The position numbers and the translations under genes were made by a program. The notes beneath the pieces were generated by a model. It did no database searches. It was given only the letters and a program-made list of their open reading frames with translations, and was not told the DNA's origin. Positions 43,499 through 56,912 of a stretch of 64,000 nt of DNA are shown in pieces (position 1 is the stretch's first letter; the number at the start of each line of letters is the position of its first letter). This DNA is from Candidatus Pantoea edessiphila (GTDB lineage Bacteria; Pseudomonadota; Gammaproteobacteria; Enterobacterales; Enterobacteriaceae): positions 181,986 to 245,985 of the forward strand of contig NZ_PDKR01000001.1 of NCBI RefSeq assembly GCF_002933345.1, in the 5' to 3' direction.

Positions 43499-46400
43499 AT
43501 GGGTATGATTACCATGGGTTTAAGACTAGACAATGATATTTATAAACGTATTAGGATAGCTGCACAAAATATTAATAAAACACCTTATTGGTTAACAAAA
43601 CAAGCTATTCTTAATTACTTAGCTCAAATTGAAAAAGATAAAAATTTATCATGTAGTTCATTTGCTAATTTTTATTTGAATTCTATTGAAGAAACAAAAT
43701 CATATAAAATATATCAACCTTTTTTAGAACTATCTGAACAAATTTTATTAAAATCATTAACTAGATCGATTATCACGTCAAAATGGTGTAGTCCCGAAAC
43801 AGAATTAGTACCTGTATTATTGGAACAATCACGTATTGATAAAGATTTAAATAAAAAAATTTATAAATTAGCTTGGAGTCTTTCTAATAAATTAAGAAAT
43901 AACAGCAAAAATATATCTATAACTTCCGAGATAGTGCAAAAATTACTTCAAGAATTTCCATTATCATCTAAAGAAGGTATTGCGTTAATGTGTTTAGCTG
44001 AAGCATTATTACGAATTCCCGATAATAAAATGCGTGATATATTAATTCATGATAAGATAAAAAGTGGAAAATGGCATTTACATCTAAGCAATAGTAATTC
44101 TTTACCTGTTAATATTATGACTCGTGGATTAATATTTATTAAACAAATTATATCTGTAAATAATGAAAAAAAAATATTACAACCTTTTTATAAAAAAATA
44201 ATTAGCAAAATATGTAAGAAGAGCGATCTATTGATTCGTAAAGCTGTAAATATAACAATAAGTATAATAGGTAAACAATTCGTAATTGGCGAAAATATTA
44301 AAAAAGCATTAAAAAATGCTCGTAAATTTGAAAAAAAAGGTTTCAGCTATTCTTACGATATGTTAGGAGAAGCTGCTTTAACTGCTACTGATGCAAAAAA
44401 ATATTTTATGTCTTATAGAAAGGCAATTCACGCAATTGGTAATGTTTCACAAGGCATGACTATTTATGATAACCCTGGAATTTCAATAAAATTATCTGCA
44501 CTTCATCCACGTTATAGTAGATCACAGTACTTACGTGTTATAGAAGAACTTTATCCACGTTTGAAATCATTAATATTTTTAGCACGTTGTTATAATATAG
44601 GAATAAATATCGATGCAGAGGAATCTGACCGTCTTGAATTATCCTTGGATTTATTAGAAAAAATTTGTTTTGAATCAGATTTTGCAAATTGGAATGGTAT
44701 TGGTTTTGTTGTTCAAGCTTATATGAAAAGATGTCCTTACGTAATAGACGAAATAATTGATTTAGCAAAACGTAGCAATCATCGCATTATGGTCCGTCTT
44801 GTAAAGGGTGCTTATTGGGATAGTGAAATTAAACGCGCACAAATAGATGGTTTTAAAGATTATCCAGTATATACAAGAAAAATATATACTGATGTTTCAT
44901 ATATAGCTTGTGCACGTAAATTACTATCATTTCCCGATTTAATATATCCGCAATTTGCTACACATAATGCTCATACTTTGGCAACTATATATCAATTAGC
45001 AGGGAATAATTACTATGATGGGCAATATGAGTTCCAGTGTTTATATGGAATGGGAGAAAAACTATATAAAGAAATAGTAGGGAAAATAAATAATAATAAA
45101 TTAAATAGACCTTGTCGTATATATGCGCCTGTAGGTACTTATGAAACATTGCTATCTTATTTAGTACGTCGTTTATTAGAAAATGGTGCAAATACTTCAT
45201 TTGTTAATAAAATAGCTGATAAATCTATATCAATTAATGAATTGATTGCAGATCCAGTGAAAACAATAGAAAACATTGGAATTAATGAAGGGATTATTGG
45301 CTTATCTCATCCAAAAATTCCTTTACCTCGTAATCTATATGGAAAAAATAGAGTAAATTCTAAAGGTATAAATATAAATAATGAATATTATTTAGCTTCG
45401 ATGTCTAATGATTTAGTGAATAGTACAGAAACTTTGTTTTTAGCAAAGCCAATAATTCACGGAATTTTTATTGATGATAATGTAAGTAGTCATTTGATAA
45501 TTAATCCAGCTATTTCAAATGATATTGTAGGTAGAGTACGTGAAACCAGTATACAAGAAATATCTCAAGCAATAGAAATTTCAGTAGATATCGGTCCAAC
45601 TTGGTGTAATACTTCACCAAATGAAAGAGCTATAATTTTAGAACGTGCTGCTAATATTATGGAAAATAAAATAAATATTTTAGTGGGTATTTTAATACGA
45701 GAATCAGGTAAAACTTATAATAACGCTATAGCTGAAGTTCGTGAAGCGATAGATTTTATTTATTACTATGCTAGTATAGTTAAAAATAATTTTACAAATG
45801 AAACACATTTACCATTAGGGCCAGTAGTTTGTATTAGTCCTTGGAATTTCCCTTTATCTATCTTTGTAGGACAAATTTCTGCTGCATTAGCAGTAGGAAA
45901 TACTGTTTTAGCAAAACCTGCAGAACAAACCCCATTAATCGCTGCACAAGCAGTTCAGATTCTATTAAATGCAGGTATACCCACTGGGGTTTTACAATTT
46001 TTACCAGGATCAGGAAAGAATATAGGTACAAAATTAATAACTGATAATCGAGTTCAAGGTGTTTTATTCACTGGTTCAACTTCAGTAGCAAAATTAATAC
46101 AAAAAAAAATAGCTGGTCGTTTAGATAAACAAGGACAGCCTATACCTTTGATTGCTGAAACTGGTGGTATAAATGTAATGATCGTAGATTCATCTGCTCT
46201 TACAGAACAAGTAGTGACAGATATTATCTCATCAGCATTTGATAGTGCTGGTCAAAGATGTTCAGCGTTACGTTTGTTATGTATACAAGAAGAAGTAGCT
46301 GATCGAACATTAGAAATGTTACTTGGTGCAATGGCAGAATATAAAATGGGAAATCCTGATCAATTATCTACTGATATTGGTCCAATAATTAATTTAAAAG

Positions 46401-47470
46401 CTGTAGAAAATATTAATAATCATATTAAATCAATGCAAAATAAAGGATTTAAAGTTTATCAAAAAATATTTGAAAATCAAAATAAAAATAGTGAATTATT
46501 AAGCGATAGCTTTGTAAAACCTACTTTAATTGAAATAGATAGAATAAGTGACTTGAAAGAAGAAATATTTGGACCAGTACTACATGTAGTTAGGTTTAAA
46601 ATAGATAATTTATTTAATGTTATTCAACAAATTAATAGATCAAAATATGGATTAACATTAGGTTTACATACTCGTGTAGAAGGAACTATTGATCAATTGA
46701 TATCAGCAGCAAAGGTTGGAAATATATATATTAATCGTAATATGATTGGAGCAGTGGTAGGTGTACAACCTTTCGGAGGAGAAGGTCTTTCAGGAACTGG
46801 CCCAAAAGCAGGAGGATCGTTTTATCTCTATCGTTTACTATCAAAATACCCAAATAATTCAGTAATCTCAACTTTAGATCAACAAAGTTTTAAGTGCTTT
46901 AAAAAAACCGATAAGTTACAACAAAATTTGTTTTTATCACATTCCGTATTTAGTAAATGGATTAAAAATGAACCAGAAATTGAATCTTTATACTTACAAT
47001 ACACCACCCTATCTCAATCTGGATCTGTACGTAATTTATTTGGTCCTACAGGAGAAAAAAATTCTATTTTGTTATTACCTAGAGAACAAATTTTTTGTGT
47101 ATCAGATAATAAAAGAGATGTTCTAATTCAATTAGCAGCTGTTATAAGTATAGGTAGTAAAATAATTTGGCAAGATGATTTATTACACCAAAATATATTT
47201 AATGAATTACCTAATGAAATTAGAAATCTAATTTCATTAGATTTAAATCCATTTTCTTTGTATTTTGATGCCGTAATTTTTCATGGAAATAGAAATCATT
47301 TAAGTCAATTATGTAAAATAATTGCAGCAAAATGTAATAGAATTATTTCAATACAAGGATTTGCTCCAGGTGAAACTAATATAATGCTTGAACGTTTATT
47401 AATTGAACGTTCTGTAAGTATTAATACTGCAGCAGCTGGAGGAAACACAAGTCTTATGACTATTAATTAA
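43499..47470 (+). CDS. putA: trifunctional proline utilisation protein PutA
   Basis: Oxidises proline to glutamate: proline dehydrogenase (FAD) and P5C dehydrogenase (NAD) in one 1323-residue chain (E. coli 1320). The N-terminal ribbon-helix-helix DNA-binding domain is intact (TMGLRLDNDIYKRIRIAA, residues 5-47). The PRODH barrel covers about 260-610 (RLVKGAYWDSEIKRAQ); the P5CDH domain about 650-1130 has glutamate in LIAETGG and cysteine in GQRCSALR. The C-terminus ends AAAGGNTSLMTI as in E. coli. An A9 tract at 44166-44174 keeps frame. AGGGAG precedes the start. A full-length PutA in a reduced genome points to proline as a host-supplied fuel. Confidence 0.97.
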   Translation: MGMITMGLRLDNDIYKRIRIAAQNINKTPYWLTKQAILNYLAQIEKDKNLSCSSFANFYLNSIEETKSYKIYQPFLELSEQILLKSLTRSIITSKWCSPETELVPVLLEQSRIDKDLNKKIYKLAWSLSNKLRNNSKNISITSEIVQKLLQEFPLSSKEGIALMCLAEALLRIPDNKMRDILIHDKIKSGKWHLHLSNSNSLPVNIMTRGLIFIKQIISVNNEKKILQPFYKKIISKICKKSDLLIRKAVNITISIIGKQFVIGENIKKALKNARKFEKKGFSYSYDMLGEAALTATDAKKYFMSYRKAIHAIGNVSQGMTIYDNPGISIKLSALHPRYSRSQYLRVIEELYPRLKSLIFLARCYNIGINIDAEESDRLELSLDLLEKICFESDFANWNGIGFVVQAYMKRCPYVIDEIIDLAKRSNHRIMVRLVKGAYWDSEIKRAQIDGFKDYPVYTRKIYTDVSYIACARKLLSFPDLIYPQFATHNAHTLATIYQLAGNNYYDGQYEFQCLYGMGEKLYKEIVGKINNNKLNRPCRIYAPVGTYETLLSYLVRRLLENGANTSFVNKIADKSISINELIADPVKTIENIGINEGIIGLSHPKIPLPRNLYGKNRVNSKGININNEYYLASMSNDLVNSTETLFLAKPIIHGIFIDDNVSSHLIINPAISNDIVGRVRETSIQEISQAIEISVDIGPTWCNTSPNERAIILERAANIMENKINILVGILIRESGKTYNNAIAEVREAIDFIYYYASIVKNNFTNETHLPLGPVVCISPWNFPLSIFVGQISAALAVGNTVLAKPAEQTPLIAAQAVQILLNAGIPTGVLQFLPGSGKNIGTKLITDNRVQGVLFTGSTSVAKLIQKKIAGRLDKQGQPIPLIAETGGINVMIVDSSALTEQVVTDIISSAFDSAGQRCSALRLLCIQEEVADRTLEMLLGAMAEYKMGNPDQLSTDIGPIINLKAVENINNHIKSMQNKGFKVYQKIFENQNKNSELLSDSFVKPTLIEIDRISDLKEEIFGPVLHVVRFKIDNLFNVIQQINRSKYGLTLGLHTRVEGTIDQLISAAKVGNIYINRNMIGAVVGVQPFGGEGLSGTGPKAGGSFYLYRLLSKYPNNSVISTLDQQSFKCFKKTDKLQQNLFLSHSVFSKWIKNEPEIESLYLQYTTLSQSGSVRNLFGPTGEKNSILLLPREQIFCVSDNKRDVLIQLAAVISIGSKIIWQDDLLHQNIFNELPNEIRNLISLDLNPFSLYFDAVIFHGNRNHLSQLCKIIAAKCNRIISIQGFAPGETNIMLERLLIERSVSINTAAAGGNTSLMTIN

Positions 47471-47477
47471 AAAAATA

Positions 47478-47513
47478 AAGCCATGGCATTGTAGTTATTA
47501 TTACCATGGCCTT
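47478..47513 (+). terminator. terminator after putA
   Basis: GCCATGG (47480-47486) pairs with CCATGGC (47504-47510), extended by two A-T pairs past a mismatch; T-rich sequence follows. It starts about 10 bases after the putA stop. Confidence 0.55.
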
Positions 47514-47584
47514 ATAAATTTATTTTTTTACATTAATAAAGATATTTAATATATTTCAAATTTATGTTTTTGGTATTTCCATTG

Positions 47585-47812
47585 TTATATTTTGTTAAAA
47601 TTAACATTTATTTTTTTAATACACATCCCCTCAATAGATGGAATGTTTTTCTCAGAATTAATTTCTTCAAAAAACCAAATTCCTATAGGATAATCTTCTA
47701 ACATTACTAAATACATCTTTCTATTATTAATTGATTCAATAATTGTTAAAATTCTTCCTATTTTATTTGAACTACCAGGAGATGTTATAGTGATATGGTC
47801 ACCTATTTTCAT
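47585..47812 (-). CDS. dsrB: DsrB family small protein
   Basis: 75-residue protein matching E. coli DsrB (62 residues): MK-x-x-D at the start, then MYLVMLEDYPIGIWFFEE aligns with MYLVSLEDYPLGIWFFNE. The function of DsrB is unknown; its gene neighbours the dsrA small RNA in E. coli, but no DsrA-like sequence was recognised here. AGGA lies nine bases before the ATG. A thirteen-residue C-terminal extension ends in Asn/Lys-rich sequence. Confidence 0.85.
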   Translation of the reverse strand: MKIGDHITITSPGSSNKIGRILTIIESINNRKMYLVMLEDYPIGIWFFEEINSEKNIPSIEGMCIKKINVNFNKI

Positions 47813-48059
47813 TGTTAATCATTCCTAATGAAATGAAATTTCTATATTTTAAAAGATGTACTGTATACTATATAAAAAACTTAAAAAACAAAATAATTCA
47901 TATTTAAGTTATGAAATATTTTATTTATTCTATAATATAGTGATTGACTTATGAATATATTTAAAATAAAATTCAAAAATTGTATCGTTTATGAAGTATA
48001 AAGTATTGTTTTGATTTTTTTTGAAATAACTACAATTAAAAAATTGTTATTTTAAGAAT

Positions 48060-48135
48060 TCCTCTGTAGTTCAGTTGGTAGAACGGCGGACTGTTAATCC
48101 GTATGTCACTGGTTCGAATCCAGTCAGAGGAGCCA
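48060..48135 (+). tRNA. tRNA-Asn (GTT)
   Basis: Acceptor arms TCCTCTG and CAGAGGA, discriminator G and an encoded CCA end (48133-48135). D-arm GTTCAGTTGGTAGAAC, anticodon loop CTGTTAA with GUU, T-arm CTGGTTCGAATCCAG. In E. coli several tRNA-Asn genes lie in this part of the map. Confidence 0.97.
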
Positions 48136-48500
48136 TATTAATAATATTTAATAATCTATTTCGTTTATAAAGAAAATATAAAAAACAGTACTGTTAGTTT
48201 GGTATGTTATTAACATGAATTAATTCTTTTTAAACTTTTAGGATGTGATGGTTTTTATACCAATATAATCAATATTAATTATGTTCACGATCTATGTGAT
48301 ATTTGGATTTTCTTTTTTTAATGAATTTTAATTTACTCATATTAGGTGTTCAATATGTTAATTCTATTTTTTTAACTAATGTGACTAATGTGTTTTCTTA
48401 ATTAATATTACATTTTATTCTGAATAAATTTACATTAATACTTAATTGTCAAGTAAATCATAGAAATAAATTATCTTATTTTGACATTTATTATCTTAAA
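48136..48500. other. non-coding gap between tRNA-Asn and sbcB
   Basis: AT-rich; no gene or relic recognised. It must contain the sbcB promoter, which could not be placed. Confidence 0.5.
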
Positions 48501-49925
48501 ATGGCAGAAAATATGAATTTTTTTGGTAATAAATTCCTTTTTCATGATTATGAAACTTTTGGTATTAACCCTTCTTTTGATCGTCCTGCTCAATTTGCCG
48601 GGATATATACAGATAGTGAATTTAATCCTATTAAAGAACCTAAAGTATTTTATTGTCGTTTGCCAAATGATTATTTACCTCAACCTAAAGCTGTGTTAGT
48701 TCATGGTATTACTCCTCAAATAGTTATGTCTGAAGGTTTTAATGAAGCTGAATTTGCTAAACGTATTTATAATATACTTACAAAAAAGCAAATTTGCGTG
48801 GTTGGGTATAATAACATACAATTCGATGATGAAGTAACACGTAACATTTTATATCGCAATTTTTATGACCCCTATAGTTGGAGTTGGCAGAATGGAAATT
48901 CACGTTGGGATATTTTAAATGTAATCCGAGCATGTTATGCATTACGTCCTGATGGGATAAATTGGCCAAAAAATAAAGATGGTTTCACTAGTTTTAAGTT
49001 AAAACATTTAACTAAAGCAAACGGTGTAACTCACAAAAATATTCATAGTGCAATATCTGATGTTCATGCTACTATAGAAATAGCAAAATTAATTAAGAAA
49101 ACACAACCTAAACTTTTTGAGTTTTTTTTTAAATATCGTACAAAAGAAAAAATAATATCAATGATTGATATTGCCGGAATGAAACCATTAGTTCATGTAT
49201 CTCATATTTTTGGATCATCAAGAAGTAATATAAGTTTGATTTTACCATTAGCATGGCATCCAAATAATCGTAATGCATTAATAGCAATTGATTTATCTGC
49301 TAACATATATCCTATATTAAAATTAGATATTCTTGATATACAAAAATTATTGTATACTAGTAACATAGGAAATATAGAAAAGATTCCTATAAAATTAATA
49401 CATATAAATAGATGCCCTATTTTAGTATCTATTAATGCATTACGTCCAGAAGATGAATTAAGATTAAAAATTGATCGTGCTAATTGTCTTAATAATTTAA
49501 TGTTGATTCGTAATAATCCGAAACTAAGAGAAAAAGTTTCAATAATTTTTAATAAAAAAAAACAAACTATTGAATCTGATGTGGATGCTCAGTTATATGA
49601 TGGTTTTTTCAGTATGTCAGATCGAGCTAAAATGGATATAATTCGTCAAACAACTCCAAAATTACTATCAAGATTAAATTTAAAATTTGAAAATATTAGA
49701 TTAAAAGAACTTTTTTTTAGATATCGTGCTAGAAATTATCCTAATACATTAAGTCATTTAGAACAACAAATTTGGAAAAAACATTGCAAAAACATTTTAA
49801 GTGATAAAAAAATAAAACAATTCTTATCAGAATTAAAATTATTTAAAAATTTGTATAAAAACGACCAAAATAAAATCGAAAAACTAAAATCATTATATTT
49901 TTACTTCAAGAGTATCACATTATAA
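48501..49925 (+). CDS. sbcB: exodeoxyribonuclease I
   Basis: 3'-5' exonuclease for single-stranded DNA. The DEDD motifs are present: HDYETFG near residue 15, NIQFDDEVTR near 108, and the SDVHATIEIAK segment near 187. 474 residues (E. coli 475). An A9 tract (49554-49562) lies in frame. It keeps the E. coli position just before the his operon. Confidence 0.95.
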   Translation: MAENMNFFGNKFLFHDYETFGINPSFDRPAQFAGIYTDSEFNPIKEPKVFYCRLPNDYLPQPKAVLVHGITPQIVMSEGFNEAEFAKRIYNILTKKQICVVGYNNIQFDDEVTRNILYRNFYDPYSWSWQNGNSRWDILNVIRACYALRPDGINWPKNKDGFTSFKLKHLTKANGVTHKNIHSAISDVHATIEIAKLIKKTQPKLFEFFFKYRTKEKIISMIDIAGMKPLVHVSHIFGSSRSNISLILPLAWHPNNRNALIAIDLSANIYPILKLDILDIQKLLYTSNIGNIEKIPIKLIHINRCPILVSINALRPEDELRLKIDRANCLNNLMLIRNNPKLREKVSIIFNKKKQTIESDVDAQLYDGFFSMSDRAKMDIIRQTTPKLLSRLNLKFENIRLKELFFRYRARNYPNTLSHLEQQIWKKHCKNILSDKKIKQFLSELKLFKNLYKNDQNKIEKLKSLYFYFKSITL

Positions 49926-50481
49926 TAATATCTTACACATCACCATCTTTTCATATTTAATTTTATATTAATATCTTTAAAACTATTTTAAATAATGAAT
50001 AAAAGATAATATCAAATCAATATATTTAATATTTATCATTTTGCGAACAAAACTATTAACGTTTTATAAAAATAATATATTTTAGTTATATATTACTAAT
50101 TATATTATTAAAAAATATTAATAATTTACGTGTCATTGGTATAATATATTTATAATGAGGTATAAACATTATTACTTTATTTATAACATATTAATTAACA
50201 AATTAATTTCTATTATTGTAGAAATAACATCTTTTTACTAAATTATTGGTTTATGATTAAATTAAAAATATAATTACATCCTAATATATCAATCAATCTA
50301 AAAATACTGACATAAGACATAAACTTAACATAAGAATATCTTATTAGAAATTCATATAATATACCATTTTTGATATCTCCTATAATTTTTATATTCCTCT
50401 ATCTAACAAATAAAATTAAATAAATATATTTAATAAAATGAAATAATCCCCTCATGTAAAAATAATAAAAAGATAATAAAT
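49926..50481. other. non-coding region upstream of the his operon
   Basis: A 556-base AT-rich stretch. No histidine-rich leader peptide and no GC-rich attenuator stem precede hisG. A CAT CAC CAT triplet at 49938-49946 has no start codon and lies 540 bases from hisG. His attenuation therefore appears lost. Confidence 0.55.
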
Positions 50482-51381
50482 ATGTTAAATAACCCTCGTA
50501 TACGCATAGCAATACAAAAATCTGGTCGTTTAAGTGATGATTCAAAAGAACTTTTAATACGATGTGGAATAAAAATTAACCTTGAGCAAAATACATTGAT
50601 TACACTTGCAGAAAATATGCCAATTGACATTTTACGAGTACGTGATGATGACATTCCTAGTCTAGTAATGGATGGCGTAGTAGATTTAGGTATTGTCGGA
50701 TCAAATGTTCTTGAAGAAGAACTACTAACTAGATTAGCACAAGGTGATAATCCAAGCTATGTGATATTGCGTCGTCTTGATTTTGGTAATTGTCGTCTCT
50801 CAATAGCTATACCAGTTAATAAAGAATATATAGGGTTAAATTGTTTAAACAATGCTCGTATTGCTACTTCATATCCTCATATTTTAAAAAAATATCTTGA
50901 TAAAAAAGGTATTATTTTTAAAGCTTGTATGTTAAATGGCTCAGTTGAAGTAGCTCCACGAGCTAGCTTAGCTGATGCGATTTGTGATCTTATTTCTACA
51001 GGTGCTACATTAGAAGCTAATGGTTTAAAAGAAGTTGAAGTAGTTTATAGTTCACAAGCAGTTTTAATTCAACGTGATGGAGAAATGATTGAAATCAAGA
51101 AAGATCTAATAAAAAAAATGATGATACGTATTCAAGGTATAATTAAAGCACGTGAATCTAAGTATATTATATTACATATACCAAGTGAACGTTTAGAAGA
51201 TGTAATAAATTTACTGCCTGGAGCTGAATATCCTACTATATTGCCTTTAGCTGGGAATACTAACTGTGTAGCAATGCATATGGTTAGTAGTGAAACATTA
51301 TTTTGGGAAACAATGGAAAAATTAAAAACAATCGGAGCTAGCTCAATTTTGGTATTACCTATTGAGCAAATAATGGAGTGA
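50482..51381 (+). CDS. hisG: ATP phosphoribosyltransferase
   Basis: First step of histidine synthesis, joining ATP and PRPP. Long-form HisG, 299 residues, as in E. coli. [13 protein letters not shown], the catalytic-domain GVVDLGIVG and [18 protein letters not shown] (PRPP loop) are present, and the C-terminal regulatory ACT-like domain is kept, so feedback by histidine is possible. First of eight tightly packed his genes. Confidence 0.97.
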   Translation: MLNNPRIRIAIQKSGRLSDDSKELLIRCGIKINLEQNTLITLAENMPIDILRVRDDDIPSLVMDGVVDLGIVGSNVLEEELLTRLAQGDNPSYVILRRLDFGNCRLSIAIPVNKEYIGLNCLNNARIATSYPHILKKYLDKKGIIFKACMLNGSVEVAPRASLADAICDLISTGATLEANGLKEVEVVYSSQAVLIQRDGEMIEIKKDLIKKMMIRIQGIIKARESKYIILHIPSERLEDVINLLPGAEYPTILPLAGNTNCVAMHMVSSETLFWETMEKLKTIGASSILVLPIEQIME

Positions 51382-53759
<2,378 letters not shown>

Positions 53760-53761
53760 AT

Positions 53762-54829
53762 ATGAATCAAAAAATACTTTTCATTGATCGTGATGGAACT
53801 ATTATCAAGGAACCAAAAATTAATTCTCAAGTAGATCATTTTAATAAGCTATATTTTGAAAAAAATGTAATTCAAGCCCTTTTATCTTTTAAAAATAACG
53901 GATTCCATTTAGTTATGATTACGAACCAAGATGGTCTTGGAACTGATAAATTTCCTAAAATAGATTTTGATGGTCCACATAATTTAATGCTACAAGTTCT
54001 GATATCACAAGGTGTTATTTTTGATGATATATTAATATGTCCACATACAATTAAGGATAATTGTAGTTGCCGCAAACCTAAAACCAAGCTAGTAGAAAAA
54101 TGGTTAATAAATGACATAATTGACAAAGATAATAGTTATGTAATAGGTGATCGTTTAACTGATGTTCAGTTAGCTTATAATATGAATATTAAATCAATTA
54201 GATATGGTGAAGAAGGAAAAAACTGGGATGAAATATCACAATACCTAAATAAATATAAACGTCATGCAATAATTAAACGTACTACAAAAGAAACTGAAGT
54301 ATCAGTTGAGGTTTGGTTAGATCTTGTAGATCAAAGTAATATAAATACTGGTATAGGTTTTTTTGATCATATGTTAGAACAAATTGCAATACATGGTGGT
54401 TTTTGTATGAATATTGATGTAAAAGGAGATCTTCATATTGATGATCACCATACTATTGAAGATACTGGTATAGTATTGGGACAAGTTTTACTGAAAGCAC
54501 TGGGTAATAAAATTGGTATAGGACGTTTCGGTTTTGTTTTACCAATGGATGGATGTCTAGCGAATTGTGTATTGGATATTTCAGGACGTCCCTATATTGA
54601 TTTCAAAGCTAAATTTAATTATCAATATATAGGTAATTTAAGCACGGAAATGATTGAACATTTTTTTAATTCTCTTTCTTACGGTATGATGAGCGCTATT
54701 CACTTAAAAAGTGAAGGAACAAATGATCATCATCTGATAGAAAGTTTATTTAAATCTTTTGGACGTAGTTTAAGGCAGGCAATTCGTTTAGAAGATAATA
54801 CTATTCCAAGTTCTAAAGGAATTATATGA
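53762..54829 (+). CDS. hisB: bifunctional histidinol-phosphatase / imidazoleglycerol-phosphate dehydratase
   Basis: Two domains: N-terminal HAD phosphatase (FIDRDGTI near residue 8; zinc cysteines in [14 protein letters not shown]) and C-terminal IGP dehydratase from about 167 ([39 protein letters not shown]). 355 residues, the same as E. coli. The fusion is typical of gammaproteobacteria. Its stop overlaps the hisH start. Confidence 0.97.
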   Translation: MNQKILFIDRDGTIIKEPKINSQVDHFNKLYFEKNVIQALLSFKNNGFHLVMITNQDGLGTDKFPKIDFDGPHNLMLQVLISQGVIFDDILICPHTIKDNCSCRKPKTKLVEKWLINDIIDKDNSYVIGDRLTDVQLAYNMNIKSIRYGEEGKNWDEISQYLNKYKRHAIIKRTTKETEVSVEVWLDLVDQSNINTGIGFFDHMLEQIAIHGGFCMNIDVKGDLHIDDHHTIEDTGIVLGQVLLKALGNKIGIGRFGFVLPMDGCLANCVLDISGRPYIDFKAKFNYQYIGNLSTEMIEHFFNSLSYGMMSAIHLKSEGTNDHHLIESLFKSFGRSLRQAIRLEDNTIPSSKGII

Positions 54830-55419
54830 TGAACGTAGTTATTTTAGATACCGGTTGTTCTAATTTACTTTCAGTAAAATGGGCAATTGAACGCATTGGC
54901 TATTATCCTTATATTAGTTGTGATCCTGATATTATATCATGTGCAGATAAATTATTTTTACCTGGAGTTGGTACAGCAAAAACAGTAATGAACAATTTAA
55001 ATAAAAATAATTTAATAGATTTAATAAAATCTTTTAAAAAACCAGTATTAGGTATATGTTTAGGCATGCAGATATTAGGAGATTATAGTAGTGAAAATGG
55101 AGGTATCAATACGTTAGGCCTTATTAATAGATCAATTTCATTAATGAATACTCAACATCTAACTTTACCACATACAGGATGGAATAAGGTTGTTTTTGAA
55201 TATGATAACTATTTATTTAAAAAAATTAAAAATGAAAGTTATTTTTATTTTATGCATAGTTATGCTATGCCATTAAATATTAATACTATTGCTCAATGTT
55301 ATTACGGAGGTTTTTTTACAGCTGCTGTTCAAAAAAATAATTTTTTTGGAGTACAGTTTCATCCTGAACGTTCTAGCAAAGTAGGAATACAGTTGCTGAA
55401 AAATTTTTTGGAGATATAA
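54829..55419 (+). CDS. hisH: imidazole glycerol phosphate synthase subunit HisH
   Basis: Glutaminase that feeds ammonia to HisF. The nucleophile cysteine is in GICLGMQ near residue 77; the catalytic His/Glu pair is in VQFHPERS. Two ATGs are possible (54826 and 54829); the second gives MNVV as in E. coli and shares a TGATG junction with hisB. 196 residues from there. Confidence 0.95.
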   Translation: MNVVILDTGCSNLLSVKWAIERIGYYPYISCDPDIISCADKLFLPGVGTAKTVMNNLNKNNLIDLIKSFKKPVLGICLGMQILGDYSSENGGINTLGLINRSISLMNTQHLTLPHTGWNKVVFEYDNYLFKKIKNESYFYFMHSYAMPLNINTIAQCYYGGFFTAAVQKNNFFGVQFHPERSSKVGIQLLKNFLEI

Positions 55420-56157
55420 ATGATTATTCCAGCATTAGACTTTATTGATGGAGATATAGTTAGGTTATATCAAGGTGATTATAATAAAAAAATAAGTTAT
55501 AATATTAATCCTTTATTATATATAGAAAAATACGTAAAACAAGGTGCAAAAATACTTCATTTAATTGATTTAGATGGGACTAAAGATCCTAATAATCGTC
55601 AAATTTTGTTATTGAAAAGCTTATTAAAAAAAATCAATATTTTTATTCAGATAGGAGGTGGCATCCGTAATAGAGATGATATAATGACATTACTTGATGC
55701 TGGCGCCTATCGTGTAGTTATTGGATCAATGGCTGTAAAAAACCCAGAAGAGGTAAAGAAATGGTTTATAGAATTTGGATCCGAATCTATCGTGTTAGCA
55801 ATTGATGTACGTATTGGTCCTAATAACTTAAAAAAAGTAGTGACTGACGCATGGCAAACAACATCAAATATAACAATTGAAGAAATAATAAGACAGTTTG
55901 AAACTGTAAATTTAAAGCATGTATTATGTACTGATATTTCTCGTGATGGCACATTAATAGGTCCTAATATTAAATTATATAAAGAATTAAGTATAAATTT
56001 TCCTAATATTATATTTCAATCTTCTGGTGGGATTAGTTCATTAAATGACATTATATTGTTACGTAATACAGGAATTCAAGCATCAATTATCGGCAGAGCA
56101 TTCATTGAAAATAAATTTACATTCTTGGAGGCAAATAGATGCTGGCAAAAAGGATAA
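55420..56157 (+). CDS. hisA: ProFAR isomerase HisA
   Basis: TIM-barrel isomerase converting ProFAR to PRFAR. The catalytic aspartate is in [11 protein letters not shown] (D7) and its partner in [10 protein letters not shown]; phosphate sites are IGGGIRN and SSGGISS. 245 residues, as in E. coli. It overlaps hisF by 19 bases. Confidence 0.96.
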   Translation: MIIPALDFIDGDIVRLYQGDYNKKISYNINPLLYIEKYVKQGAKILHLIDLDGTKDPNNRQILLLKSLLKKINIFIQIGGGIRNRDDIMTLLDAGAYRVVIGSMAVKNPEEVKKWFIEFGSESIVLAIDVRIGPNNLKKVVTDAWQTTSNITIEEIIRQFETVNLKHVLCTDISRDGTLIGPNIKLYKELSINFPNIIFQSSGGISSLNDIILLRNTGIQASIIGRAFIENKFTFLEANRCWQKG

Positions 56158-56912
56158 TTCCTTGTCTTGATGTTTGTAATAATCAAGTTGTTAAAGGAAT
56201 TCAATTTCGTAATCATAAAGTTATCGGTGATATAATTTCATTAGCAAAATATTATTCTGAAGAAGGTGCTGATGAATTAGTTTTTTATGATATAACGGCA
56301 TCTGTTGATTCTAGAGTAGTAGATAAAAACTGGATATTTCGTATTGCAGAGGTTATTGATATTCCATTTTGTGTAGCAGGTGGTATTTCTAATTTAGAAA
56401 AGGCTAATAATATCCTTAAATCTGGTGCTGATAAAATTTCCATTAATTCACCTGCTTTATTAGATCCTTCTTTAATAACAAGATTAGCAGATCGTTTCGG
56501 TGTGCAGTGTATTGTTGTAGGAATTGATACATGGTTTGATAAAAATAATAATAGATATTTAGTTAATCAATATACAGGTGATGAATTTCGTATGATTTCA
56601 ACTCATTGGGAGATAATAGACTGGGTGCAAGAAGTTCAAAATCTAGGAGCTGGAGAAATAGTGCTTAATATGATGAATCAAGACGGGATGTTTACTGGAT
56701 ATGATTTAGTTCAATTACAAAAAATAAGAAGTGTGTGTAAAGTGCCGTTAATTGCTTCAGGAGGTGCCGGAACAATGCAGCATTTTCTAGATGCGTTTAA
56801 ACAGGGTATAGATGGTGCATTAGCTGCATCAGTTTTTCATAAAAATATTATTAATATAAGCCAATTAAAGAACTTTTTAACAAACCAAGGTGTGGAGGTT
56901 AGAACTTGTTAA
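56139..56912 (+). CDS. hisF: imidazole glycerol phosphate synthase subunit HisF
   Basis: TIM-barrel cyclase forming IGP and AICAR with HisH-derived ammonia. [16 protein letters not shown] carries the catalytic aspartate D11, and the partner aspartate is in [11 protein letters not shown]. 257 residues (E. coli 258). The start has GGAGG upstream inside hisA. Confidence 0.97.
   Translation: MLAKRIIPCLDVCNNQVVKGIQFRNHKVIGDIISLAKYYSEEGADELVFYDITASVDSRVVDKNWIFRIAEVIDIPFCVAGGISNLEKANNILKSGADKISINSPALLDPSLITRLADRFGVQCIVVGIDTWFDKNNNRYLVNQYTGDEFRMISTHWEIIDWVQEVQNLGAGEIVLNMMNQDGMFTGYDLVQLQKIRSVCKVPLIASGGAGTMQHFLDAFKQGIDGALAASVFHKNIINISQLKNFLTNQGVEVRTC

Noticed and set aside
49938-49946. CAT CAC CAT triplet as a hisL leader relic
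   Set aside because: No start codon in frame, about 540 bases from hisG, and no attenuator stem; three His codons can arise by chance.
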